The notes: generated by a model from the letters alone, not told the origin. DNA of 6,252 bases from a bacterium ADurb.Bin374 (GCA_002068715.1 MWAR01000082.1:1-6252); one strand, 5' to 3'; counted from the first letter of the stretch, positions 1 to 6,084 are shown. Translations and numbers: made by a program.

Positions 1-1
1 G

Positions 2-1450
2 TGGCTCGATCGGAAAACTGGGGAAAAGAAGTTTTATTCAAGATTTGGATTGGGATTATCGCTCAGCGCCGTTCCTGCATACCTCATTGGAAAACTCTTG
101 ATCCCTTTCAGTTCAGAGCAGGAAAAAGACGTCTTTTCCCACGCTCACTATCTGAAAAAGGCTATCGATCCAGTTACGGGAAGTGAAGCCATCGTTCCGG
201 ACAACGGCCTCTGGTATGAATCGGGAAAAGGCAATTTCAATGAAGCGTTTGAAGCATTTTCCGTCACCTGGACGATTCCTTGCCTGGTTGCGGGAAGCTT
301 GGCGGCCATGTTCCTGATTTGCACCACCCTTGGATTTTCTCTTCGGGCATCTCTGGCTCTTGTCGTTGCCTCGGGAGTGGCTACGCCCCTGTGGCATTAT
401 TCAAAAGATTTTTTTTCCGAACCGCTTTCCGGTTTCGGTTTGATGTGGTTCATGTATTTTGGCCTGAGAGAATCCCGAAGGAGTGAACCTGGCCTGGGAT
501 GGCTTCTGGCCGGGTGTGCACTCGGAATCCTTCTGTTGGCGAAAGTCGCAAATGCCGTCATTCTGATTCCCTGCGGCATCCTGGCCTGCTGGTATCTGTC
601 GCAGTATTCGGTGCGCGGAAGGGTTCAGGGAGGGCTTCTCCTTATTACTGGCACAGGGTCTGGAGCAGGAATCGTTCTTCTGTACAACTTTCTGAGATTC
701 GGTTCCGTCTGGATAACGGGATATGGCGAAGAAGCCCATCAGTGGACCACCCCCTTTTGGGAGGGGGTGGCTGGCCTTTTGTGGAGTCCCTGGCATGGAG
801 TGCTGGTTTATTGCCCTCTCCTTTTTCTTGCTCTTGCGGGAATGCGTTCCTTCTCACGCCGGTATCCACGAGAAGCCCTTTTCATCGGACTTACCTTCCT
901 CGGGCATCTCTTGCTGTACGCCACATGGCACGGTTGGGAGGGGGGGTGGTGCTGGGGACCACGGTTCTTTGTGCCCGTGTTGCCGATCTCCCTGCTTCCG
1001 GCGGTTGTCCTGTTCGAAAAATTCCCGGCGGGATTTCTTCCCAGGGCTGCGATCCTCGTCGTTTTGGCAGGGTCGTTCGTTGTGGCCCTCAACGGCGTGA
1101 TCGTAAATTATATTGATTATTATATACATGTTGATGCTGAATATGTGCGAAATTGGGAGTGGTTCAAATCTCAGGGATTCCCGACCAGCGGCGATTTCCA
1201 GAGATGGAGTTGGGAATATTCCCCTCTCGTGAAATTTTGGAATTTCCCCCTGAAGGACTATCATATCCTGCCGAGGGCGATCGAACATCCTGGGATACTC
1301 AGGGGAATATTCGTGCTGATGTTCCTGCTGTTCACGGCAAGTTGCTGCCGCCTCTGGAGCTATGTTCGAAATGTGCGCTCTCTGACATGCCTTCATTCGG
1401 CCGATGGCGTGGAATTGACACGGAACTCCTCAGAGGAAAGGGACGAATGA
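2..1450 (+). CDS. GT-C / PMT-like membrane glycosyltransferase family protein, 5'-partial
   Basis: The frame is open from the left edge (position 2), and the first possible in-frame start is a weak TTG at 50. The text before it (FYSRFGLGLS) already reads like conserved family sequence, so the true start lies outside the window. About 11 hydrophobic segments are visible, with a final soluble loop around 1120-1290. Motifs recall lipid-linked-sugar-dependent GT-C enzymes (PMT/ArnT-like): FSEP near 415-426, SPWHGVLVY near 785-810 and WEGGWCWGPRFF at 935-970. Such proteins usually move a sugar from a polyprenyl-phosphate donor to a periplasmic or surface acceptor. Donor and acceptor cannot be told here, and the N-terminal catalytic loop is largely missing. 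Base composition is more AT-rich than the neighbours (for example 1105-1145), which may mean transfer. The stop overlaps the next gene by ATGA. The membrane-protein call is firm; the enzymatic call is moderate. Confidence 0.72.
   Translation, partial: WLDRKTGEKKFYSRFGLGLSLSAVPAYLIGKLLIPFSSEQEKDVFSHAHYLKKAIDPVTGSEAIVPDNGLWYESGKGNFNEAFEAFSVTWTIPCLVAGSLAAMFLICTTLGFSLRASLALVVASGVATPLWHYSKDFFSEPLSGFGLMWFMYFGLRESRRSEPGLGWLLAGCALGILLLAKVANAVILIPCGILACWYLSQYSVRGRVQGGLLLITGTGSGAGIVLLYNFLRFGSVWITGYGEEAHQWTTPFWEGVAGLLWSPWHGVLVYCPLLFLALAGMRSFSRRYPREALFIGLTFLGHLLLYATWHGWEGGWCWGPRFFVPVLPISLLPAVVLFEKFPAGFLPRAAILVVLAGSFVVALNGVIVNYIDYYIHVDAEYVRNWEWFKSQGFPTSGDFQRWSWEYSPLVKFWNFPLKDYHILPRAIEHPGILRGIFVLMFLLFTASCCRLWSYVRNVRSLTCLHSADGVELTRNSSEERDE
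1432..1442 (+). promoter_or_regulatory. Ribosome binding site of the potassium channel gene
   Basis: The purine-rich AGAGGAAAGGG lies 4 bases before the ATG at 1447 and offers GAGG and AGGG cores. It sits inside the end of the glycosyltransferase gene and supports the ATG at 1447 over the earlier in-frame starts. Confidence 0.6.
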
Positions 1451-2274
1451 ACACGAACGAGGTTCTGAGCGGCTGGCGCCGCACGTGGCATGAGATCATC
1501 TTCGAGTCGGATACGCCTGCCGGGCGTGCGTTCGACATCGTCCTCATTTTCTGCATTCTTGGCAGCTTCGGATTCGTCATGCTGGAAAGCATTGGTGATG
1601 TTAGCGCAGCCTACGGTGACATCCTTCGCATCGGCGAATGGCTCTTCACGATCCTCTTCACGATCGAATACGTCATGCGCCTGCTCTGCGTCGTTCATCC
1701 CTGGAAATACGCTCTCAGCCCTCTGGGCATGGTCGATCTGCTGGCCGTCCTGCCAACATATCTCGGCGTATTGTTTCCCGGCGCCCATGTGTTGATTTCT
1801 CTGCGCGTGCTCCGCCTGCTTCGCATCTTCCGTATCCTCAAGCTGGCGCATTATCTCAAGGAGGCGACGGTCCTGCGGAGCGCCCTGAGTGCGAGCAGGG
1901 CAAAGATCACCGTCTTCCTTCTCGCCGTCATTTCTCTCGTCACGATCATCGGTTCTGTCATGTACGTGATCGAAGGCCCCGAACACGGCTTTACGAGCAT
2001 TCCGGTCAGCATCTACTGGGCGATCGTGACGATGACGACCGTCGGGTTCGGCGACATCACCCCGAAAACCCCCCTGGGCCAGCTGTTCGCCGGCATGGTC
2101 ATGATTCTAGGCTACGGTATCATCGCCGTTCCAACCGGCATCGTCACGGCCGAAATGAGCCGGGCGGCCCGGAAGGAGTCCGAGCCGGTCAGCGCCCAGT
2201 GCTGCATGGCCTGTTCCGCCGAGGGACACGACGCCGACGCGAAGTTCTGCAAATACTGCGGCGCGCCGCTGTAA
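1447..2274 (+). CDS. Voltage-gated potassium channel (Kv-like, six TM) with C-terminal zinc ribbon
   Basis: Predicted inner-membrane potassium channel of 275 residues. S1 lies at about 29-46, S2 62-80 (with E64 and E74) and S3 92-110 (with D97). S4 at 115-133 has R120, R123, R126, R129 and K132, one positive charge every third residue, as in true voltage sensors. S5 spans 153-176, the pore helix about 188-198, the selectivity filter TTVGFGD 197-203 and S6 211-235. A short cytoplasmic tail ends in a zinc-ribbon-like CxxC (C253, C256) and CxxC (C268, C271) with the text EGHDADAKFC between. Four such subunits would form the channel. The frame is open further upstream, but I chose the ATG at 1447. 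It overlaps the previous stop as ATGA, is preceded by an AGAGGAAAGGG purine stretch, and gives a normal N-terminus; earlier starts would lie deep in the glycosyltransferase gene. The overlap implies translational coupling, though no functional link is evident. Confidence 0.93.
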   Translation: MNTNEVLSGWRRTWHEIIFESDTPAGRAFDIVLIFCILGSFGFVMLESIGDVSAAYGDILRIGEWLFTILFTIEYVMRLLCVVHPWKYALSPLGMVDLLAVLPTYLGVLFPGAHVLISLRVLRLLRIFRILKLAHYLKEATVLRSALSASRAKITVFLLAVISLVTIIGSVMYVIEGPEHGFTSIPVSIYWAIVTMTTVGFGDITPKTPLGQLFAGMVMILGYGIIAVPTGIVTAEMSRAARKESEPVSAQCCMACSAEGHDADAKFCKYCGAPL

Positions 2275-2368
2275 GGACATTTCCAGAACGGGAACCGGGA
2301 CGGTCGATTCCAAAGGCGAAAACGCACCCCCGGATGCCCCACTATTGAGTCCTGCAGAACGAAAACCA

Positions 2369-2457
2369 TCCGTTCGCTCTGGGCTTGTCGAGGTCTATCC
2401 CGTGCCTGCCGAATGGGCGAGGGCTTCTCGTGCTCCGGCAGGCCCAGCACGAACGGG
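2369..2457 (+). repeat. Dispersed imperfect palindromic repeat, copy A
   Basis: The outer arms CCGTTCG (2370-2376) and CGAACGG (2450-2456) are exactly complementary. The inner arms, CTGGGCTTGTCGAG and CTCCGGCAGGCCCAG, pair imperfectly. The same core, in the form CCGTTCGCCCTGAGC and CAGGCTCAGCA, is found inverted at 6085-6152. This matches the widespread intergenic repeats whose spurious translation reads like LRQAQGER. The loop is about 20 bases longer than in copy B. Confidence 0.75.
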
Positions 2458-2530
2458 AAGACGAAATTGTCTTTTCCATGCAGGAATCAATACGAACCGA
2501 TTTCCGGGCGGTGTTTCACGGATGAAGATG

Positions 2531-2561
2531 AAGGGCCGTCACCGGAGTGGCGACGGCCCTT
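2531..2561 (-). terminator. Probable rho-independent terminator of the ygeW-like gene
   Basis: A perfect 10-bp stem, AAGGGCCGTC (2531-2540) with GACGGCCCTT (2552-2561), encloses an 11-base loop. It starts about 20 bases after the ygeW stop. On the minus strand the stem is followed by CATCTTCATCC, a pyrimidine-rich but weak T tract. Position and stem strength argue for termination; the poor T run lowers confidence. It could also act on transcripts coming from the channel gene. Confidence 0.6.
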
Positions 2562-2582
2562 CGAGCTGGTGCGCTCAGAAAA

Positions 2583-3770
2583 TCAGGCGATCCGTTCCTT
2601 GCCCTGCTTGATGAGCTTGGCGAGCAGGCCGTGAATGTCCTTGAAGCGGCTGGTGAGGATCATCGAGGCGATGACGTAGGGCTTGTAGCCGGCTTCCTTG
2701 TAGGTCTCGATGCGGTAGCGGTCGAACACGCTGGCGGCGACTTCGCCGGCCTGGCAGGAGACGTCGGTGATGTCGGCGGGCAGGCAGTGCATGTAGAGCG
2801 CCTTGCCCTTCTTGGTGAGCTTCATCATCGCCTCGGTGCACTCCCAGTCCTTGAACTTCGCGTTGTTGGCGAGACACTGCTTTTCGAGAGCCTTGAGGCC
2901 GTCGTGATCCTTCTTGCGGAGCAGTTCGGTGCGCTTGCCCATGACGGCGAACGGCGCCCAGCTCTTGGGATACACGATGTCGGCGTTCTTGAAGGCTTCC
3001 TTCATGCTGGTGCACTCGGTGAACGAGCCGCCGCTTTCCTTCGCGTTCTTCTTGGCGACCTTGATGACATCGGGAATGAGCCCGTAGCCCTCGGGATGCG
3101 CCAGGGAAACCTCCATGCCGAAGCGGGTCATCAGGCCGATGATGCCCTGCGGCACGGAAAGGGGCTTTCCATAGCTGGGCGAATATGCCCAGGTCATCGC
3201 GATCTTCTTGCCCTTCAGCTTGTCGAGGCCGCCGAAATGCTCTTTCAGCCAGGCCAGGTCGGCCATCGCCTGCGTCGGGTGGTCGATGTCGCACTGGAGA
3301 TTCACGACTGCCGGCCGCTGGGGCAGCACGTCGCGCTTGAAACCGTCGTCGAGGGCCTCGCCGACTTCACGCATGTAGGTGTTGCCGGCGCCGAGATACA
3401 TATCGTCACGAATACCAACGACTTCAGACAGGAAGGAGATCATGTTGGCGGTCTCGCGCACGGTCTCGCCGTGGGCGATCTGCGACTTGCCCTCGTCGAG
3501 GTCCTGGACGGCGAGGCCGAGCAGGTTGCAAGCCGATGCGAACGAGAAGCGGGTGCGGGTCGAGTTGTCGCGGAACAGGGAGACGGCAAGGCCGGAGTCG
3601 AAGCACCGGGCCGAGATGTTTTCCCTGCGCATGAGTTTCAGCAGATCGGCGATCGCGAGGATCTGCTTGAGTTCGTCGACGGACTTCTCCCAGGTCAGCA
3701 GAAAATCCTTCCCGAACATCTTGCTCTTGTAGCTCTTGATCTCTTTCAACAGGGAATTCAAATCAGACAT
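2583..3770 (-). CDS. ygeW: YgeW-type knotted carbamoyltransferase
   Basis: A 395-residue cytoplasmic enzyme of the aspartate/ornithine carbamoyltransferase superfamily, the same length class as E. coli YgeW. The carbamoyl-phosphate-binding motif STRTR is at 70-74, HPTQ at 164-167 and HCLPAD at 328-333. The YgeW-like string WAYSPSYGKPLSVPQG spans 194-209, the region where knotted family members differ from ordinary ornithine carbamoyltransferases. The natural substrate of YgeW is not settled. In E. coli and other bacteria the gene belongs to the ygeX/ygeY/hydantoinase/selenium-xanthine-dehydrogenase cluster tied to anaerobic purine and uric acid breakdown. None of those partners is visible here. 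The gene has its own promoter, a good ribosome site and a terminator. Lysine codons are mostly AAG, suggesting well-adapted, possibly strong expression. The ATG at 3770 is supported by the upstream AGGAATGGAG. Confidence 0.93.
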   Translation of the reverse strand: MSDLNSLLKEIKSYKSKMFGKDFLLTWEKSVDELKQILAIADLLKLMRRENISARCFDSGLAVSLFRDNSTRTRFSFASACNLLGLAVQDLDEGKSQIAHGETVRETANMISFLSEVVGIRDDMYLGAGNTYMREVGEALDDGFKRDVLPQRPAVVNLQCDIDHPTQAMADLAWLKEHFGGLDKLKGKKIAMTWAYSPSYGKPLSVPQGIIGLMTRFGMEVSLAHPEGYGLIPDVIKVAKKNAKESGGSFTECTSMKEAFKNADIVYPKSWAPFAVMGKRTELLRKKDHDGLKALEKQCLANNAKFKDWECTEAMMKLTKKGKALYMHCLPADITDVSCQAGEVAASVFDRYRIETYKEAGYKPYVIASMILTSRFKDIHGLLAKLIKQGKERIA

Positions 3771-3774
3771 TGGT

Positions 3775-3784
3775 CTCCATTCCT
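3775..3784 (-). promoter_or_regulatory. Ribosome binding site of the ygeW-like gene
   Basis: AGGAATGGAG on the minus strand offers GGAG 4 bases and AGGA about 10 bases before the ATG. It fixes the start at 3770. Confidence 0.7.
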
Positions 3785-3808
3785 TTTTTCATGTATTTCC
3801 GTACACGC

Positions 3809-3823
3809 CGAACCCGAGGTTCG
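3809..3823. repeat. 15-bp perfect palindrome in the predicted ygeW leader
   Basis: The minus strand reads CGAACC-TCG-GGTTCG: 6-bp arms around a 3-base centre. It falls about 10-25 bases downstream of the predicted transcription start. It could be an operator or a leader-RNA hairpin. It resembles the Gram-positive LexA box (CGAAC-N4-GTTCG), but the spacer is N5, so that reading is doubtful. Confidence 0.45.
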
Positions 3824-3839
3824 ACCGCAGGGACAAGTG

Positions 3840-3868
3840 ATTATATCCAACGCCTGGGGATTGCACAA
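3840..3868 (-). promoter_or_regulatory. Sigma-70 type promoter for the ygeW-like gene
   Basis: On the minus strand a perfect TATAAT (3845-3840) lies exactly 17 bases after TTGTGC (3868-3863), a half-matching -35 box. The start site would be near 3833, giving a leader of about 60 bases. The promoter lies between the exported macrodomain-like gene and ygeW, so ygeW can be transcribed apart from mutY. Confidence 0.65.
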
Positions 3869-3928
3869 TAGCCGGCGTCGATCTCCCGGGTTATCGGTTG
3901 CCCGGCCGCACGTCCGAAGTGGAAGTTT

Positions 3929-5140
3929 TCAGGGAATTTCCGTGTCAAGCACGCGAAGTCGCCCCCGGGCTTCGATTCTGAGCCCCCTGCTGACGACCAC
4001 GTCGCCCCATGTTCGGAACGGCGCCGGCGGAAGATACCCGTGCTTCGTGGGGCTGTAGCTGCCTTCGACGCCGGTCATGGCCCCAATCGCCGTTGTCGCC
4101 GCGGCCTTCACACCGTCGTCGGTCGCGCGCGCGCCGGCGTAATAGTCGTTGCCCGGCCAGGAGACGTGGTCCCAGGCGACGACGCTGAACAGCTCACAAT
4201 TCGAGAAATCATCACCGGCTTCGGCATACGCAGCCGGCCGGCACAACTGGGGCCTGGCTCCGTTTCCGCGTGTGAGGGGACGAACCAGGAACTCGATCCC
4301 GTGAATTCGCGAACGGGTATTGTCGCACTCGTCATAGGGGTCGTAATACACGCATGTGACATGCGAAAGCCGCTTTCCATGCGTTTCTAGAAGGGCTTTC
4401 AGAGCGAATTCCAGTTCCCGGCCGAGCTTGCCGCGAAAGGGGCCGGCGAACTGGCCGCATCCCAGTCCCGGGATGGTGATCAGCGCCTTTTTTCCATGTT
4501 CCGTGGCAATCTCGTCGGCGTGGAGAAGGGCCGGCAGCAGACGTCGCTCATACAGCCGATATAGACCGGCTCGATCGATGGCACCGTCCTTTGTCGCTTC
4601 GAGCCAGTCGGCCGGGGGCTGGTTGCGTTCGTTACGCAACAGGGCGCCCGGCACGAACAGAAGGGTGGCCGGGAACGGAGGCTCGTGAATCTGTGGTGCC
4701 GAATGGAGGCCGTTGTCATACACCGTCACCGGCATGGCGATGCCGATGTCGCCCAGCAGACGGAGCTCTTCGAGCGTCCAGTCGGTTCCATCCCCGGAGA
4801 CGGCCGATTCGGCAAAAATCTGCGGTACCTTCGTCGCAAGGAGCAGATCGACAAGCATTTCCGGCGCCAGTGCCGCTGTTTCCATGCCGGCAAGCTCCCG
4901 CTGCAGATATCTGCCGGCTGTGCCTCCCCGTTTCAGGGTTTCCGCATACGCCGACATTCTCTCCATCGTCGCCCGAGCGGCCAAAACCGTGTATGAACGC
5001 ATCCCTTCCCTCTCTCCCTTCGCGGATGTTTCTTGTGCGCTCGCCTGGCCGGAAGCGCAGAGTCCTGGAGACAGCAGAAAAAGAAATAGTAATACGTATA
5101 TATGATTGGGGCTGGCGTGTCCTCGAGACATCAACCTCAT
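3929..5140 (-). CDS. Sec-exported MavL-like macrodomain protein
   Basis: A 403-residue protein. A basic N-terminus and a hydrophobic stretch (about 14-24) lead to ASA at 33-35, a plausible signal peptidase I site, so the mature protein is probably periplasmic or secreted. The C-terminal two thirds resemble, from memory, the macrodomain family named after Legionella effector MavL, an ADP-ribosyl hydrolase acting on ADP-ribosylated ubiquitin. Key segments are ITIPGLGCGQFAG (221-233), YYDPYDEC (265-272), VAWDHVSWPGNDYY (321-334) and TDDGVKAAAT (340-349). The first looks like the diphosphate-binding glycine loop of macrodomains followed by its helix and strand. The Asp-rich segments are candidates for the catalytic site. 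Residues 45-150 are helical and of unknown role. The frame is open further upstream, but I chose the ATG at 5140 because it overlaps the mutY stop as ATGA. The ATG at 5131, with GAGG before it, is an alternative that keeps the signal peptide. Activity and substrate are unproven. Confidence 0.65.
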   Translation of the reverse strand: MRLMSRGHASPNHIYVLLFLFLLSPGLCASGQASAQETSAKGEREGMRSYTVLAARATMERMSAYAETLKRGGTAGRYLQRELAGMETAALAPEMLVDLLLATKVPQIFAESAVSGDGTDWTLEELRLLGDIGIAMPVTVYDNGLHSAPQIHEPPFPATLLFVPGALLRNERNQPPADWLEATKDGAIDRAGLYRLYERRLLPALLHADEIATEHGKKALITIPGLGCGQFAGPFRGKLGRELEFALKALLETHGKRLSHVTCVYYDPYDECDNTRSRIHGIEFLVRPLTRGNGARPQLCRPAAYAEAGDDFSNCELFSVVAWDHVSWPGNDYYAGARATDDGVKAAATTAIGAMTGVEGSYSPTKHGYLPPAPFRTWGDVVVSRGLRIEARGRLRVLDTEIP

Positions 5141-6048
5141 GCGGGTAGTTTCAAACGCTTGCCTGATCGGCATAACAGGCCGTCGACCACCATCCGTTCG
5201 ATCATGGCGTCGAGCCACGCCTGGTCGTGAGCCGGATCGAACGTTGGATCGATCTCCGGGCCCAGCCCTTCAAGCGGCCGCCCGGTCGGCGCTTCCCGCA
5301 CGAGCCGCAGGATGCGGCCGCGAAAGATGCGGTCGGGATGGGGCTTGTTCCGGTGCCGGCGCTCGCGGCTCGCCGGAGAAGGCCTGGAAGGCATCGTATG
5401 TGCCCCCGCAAGAAAACCCACGCTGGCAGAGCATGCGGACTTGAGGGGACATGTGGGGCAGAGGGGGGCCTTCAGGCAGACCAGGCTCGCGATGTCGAAC
5501 AGAGCCTGCACGAGATCGTCGAACCTGCGTGAGCCGCACAGAAACTCTGCCAGGAGGGGTTTGAGCTTCCCGTCGTCACGTGGTTCGGGATACGGCTTTC
5601 CCAAAAGCAGGCGTGCGCCGGCTCTCCGAATATTGGTATCAATGGGAACCGCGAGCTTTTTCAGAGAAAAAACGGTCATGGCCGCCGCCGTATACGGGCC
5701 GATTCCCTTCAATCGGAGCCATCCTTCCTCGCTGTCTGGCAGCCCGTTCTCGACCACCTGCCGCGCGATCTCCTGCAGCGCAAGAGCGCGCCGGTTGTAG
5801 CCGAGACCGGCCCAGGCGAGGAGTACCTCCGCCGTTCCGGCCCGGGCAAGAGCTTGCCAGTCCGGGAACGTCTCGAGCCACCGCCGATATGCCGGCAGAA
5901 CGCGCGGAACCTGCGTCTGCTGGAGCATGATCTCGCTGACGAGGATCTCGTATGCGTCGTTCGTCCGGCGCCACGGCAAGTCCCGGCCGGCGGTGTCATA
6001 CCAGCCGAGAAGGAGGCGGGCCGTCTTCTTTCGTGCCGTTTCGATCAT
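5137..6048 (-). CDS. mutY: A/G-specific adenine glycosylase MutY, short form without NUDIX-like domain
   Basis: Base-excision repair enzyme that removes adenine mispaired with 8-oxoguanine. Of 303 residues, the HhH-GPD core shows RDLPWRR (22-28), VSEIMLQQTQV (37-47) with catalytic E39, the helix-hairpin-helix LKGIGPYTAAA (113-123) and IDTNIRR (136-142) with D137. The iron-sulfur cysteines are C191, C197, C200 and C206, spaced C-x5-C-x2-C-x5-C, one residue shorter in the first gap than the usual x6. The C-terminus (about 207-303) is not NUDIX-like. RGRILRLVRE, then VVDGLLCRSGKRLKLP, suggest a winged helix, similar to the tails I recall in actinobacterial MutY. Start: the ATG at 6048 follows GGGAA and gives a family-like N-terminus. 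An upstream in-frame ATG at 6063 lacks a ribosome site, and one at 6093 lies inside a dispersed repeat. The stop overlaps the next gene by ATGA. Confidence 0.9.
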   Translation of the reverse strand: MIETARKKTARLLLGWYDTAGRDLPWRRTNDAYEILVSEIMLQQTQVPRVLPAYRRWLETFPDWQALARAGTAEVLLAWAGLGYNRRALALQEIARQVVENGLPDSEEGWLRLKGIGPYTAAAMTVFSLKKLAVPIDTNIRRAGARLLLGKPYPEPRDDGKLKPLLAEFLCGSRRFDDLVQALFDIASLVCLKAPLCPTCPLKSACSASVGFLAGAHTMPSRPSPASRERRHRNKPHPDRIFRGRILRLVREAPTGRPLEGLGPEIDPTFDPAHDQAWLDAMIERMVVDGLLCRSGKRLKLPA

Positions 6049-6084
6049 GATCGATTCCCGCATGGCAAAAGCCGGTTTCGCGTT

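Larger units (their letters stand above)
2275..2582. other. Convergent intergenic region
   Basis: This 308-bp gap lies between the stop of the channel gene (+) and the stop of the ygeW-like gene (-). It contains the palindromic repeat copy A (2369-2457) and the hairpin at 2531-2561. No convincing coding sequence is seen: the short open frames on both strands run through the repeat and lack ribosome sites. No clear terminator follows the channel gene directly. The only candidates on the + strand are the repeat hairpin itself and a 5-bp stem (2458-2462 with 2469-2473) followed by a short T run. Confidence 0.7.

Noticed and set aside
1153..1446. N-terminal extension of the channel frame inside the glycosyltransferase gene
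   Set aside because: The extension is not hydrophobic or channel-like and overlaps conserved glycosyltransferase sequence. The ATGA start at 1447 has a ribosome site.
2456..2477. Small terminator after the channel gene (AAGAC/GTCTT stem plus TTTT)
   Set aside because: A 5-bp AT-rich stem nearly 200 bases after the stop codon is too weak to call.
3809..3823. LexA (SOS) box reading of the ygeW leader palindrome
   Set aside because: The half-sites CGAAC/GTTCG fit the Gram-positive consensus, but the spacer is 5 rather than 4 bases, and a carbamoyltransferase is not a usual SOS gene.
2547..4058. 503-codon open frame on the + strand, longer than the ygeW-like gene it overlaps
   Set aside because: It is antisense to a clear carbamoyltransferase with all family motifs. 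Its sequence is low-complexity (V, A, G, E, H, L rich), shows no family motifs, and arises from the strong GC bias of the opposite strand.
5054..5059. Lipoprotein signal at the Cys of SPGLC in the exported protein
   Set aside because: The residues before the Cys (P-G-L) do not fit a lipobox, which needs a small residue at -1. ASA at 33-35 is a better signal peptidase I site.
5141..5218. 26-residue N-terminal extension of the macrodomain-like protein
   Set aside because: It overlaps the end of mutY and would put a long basic stretch (MARRHDRTDGG) before the signal peptide. The ATGA start gives a normal signal peptide.
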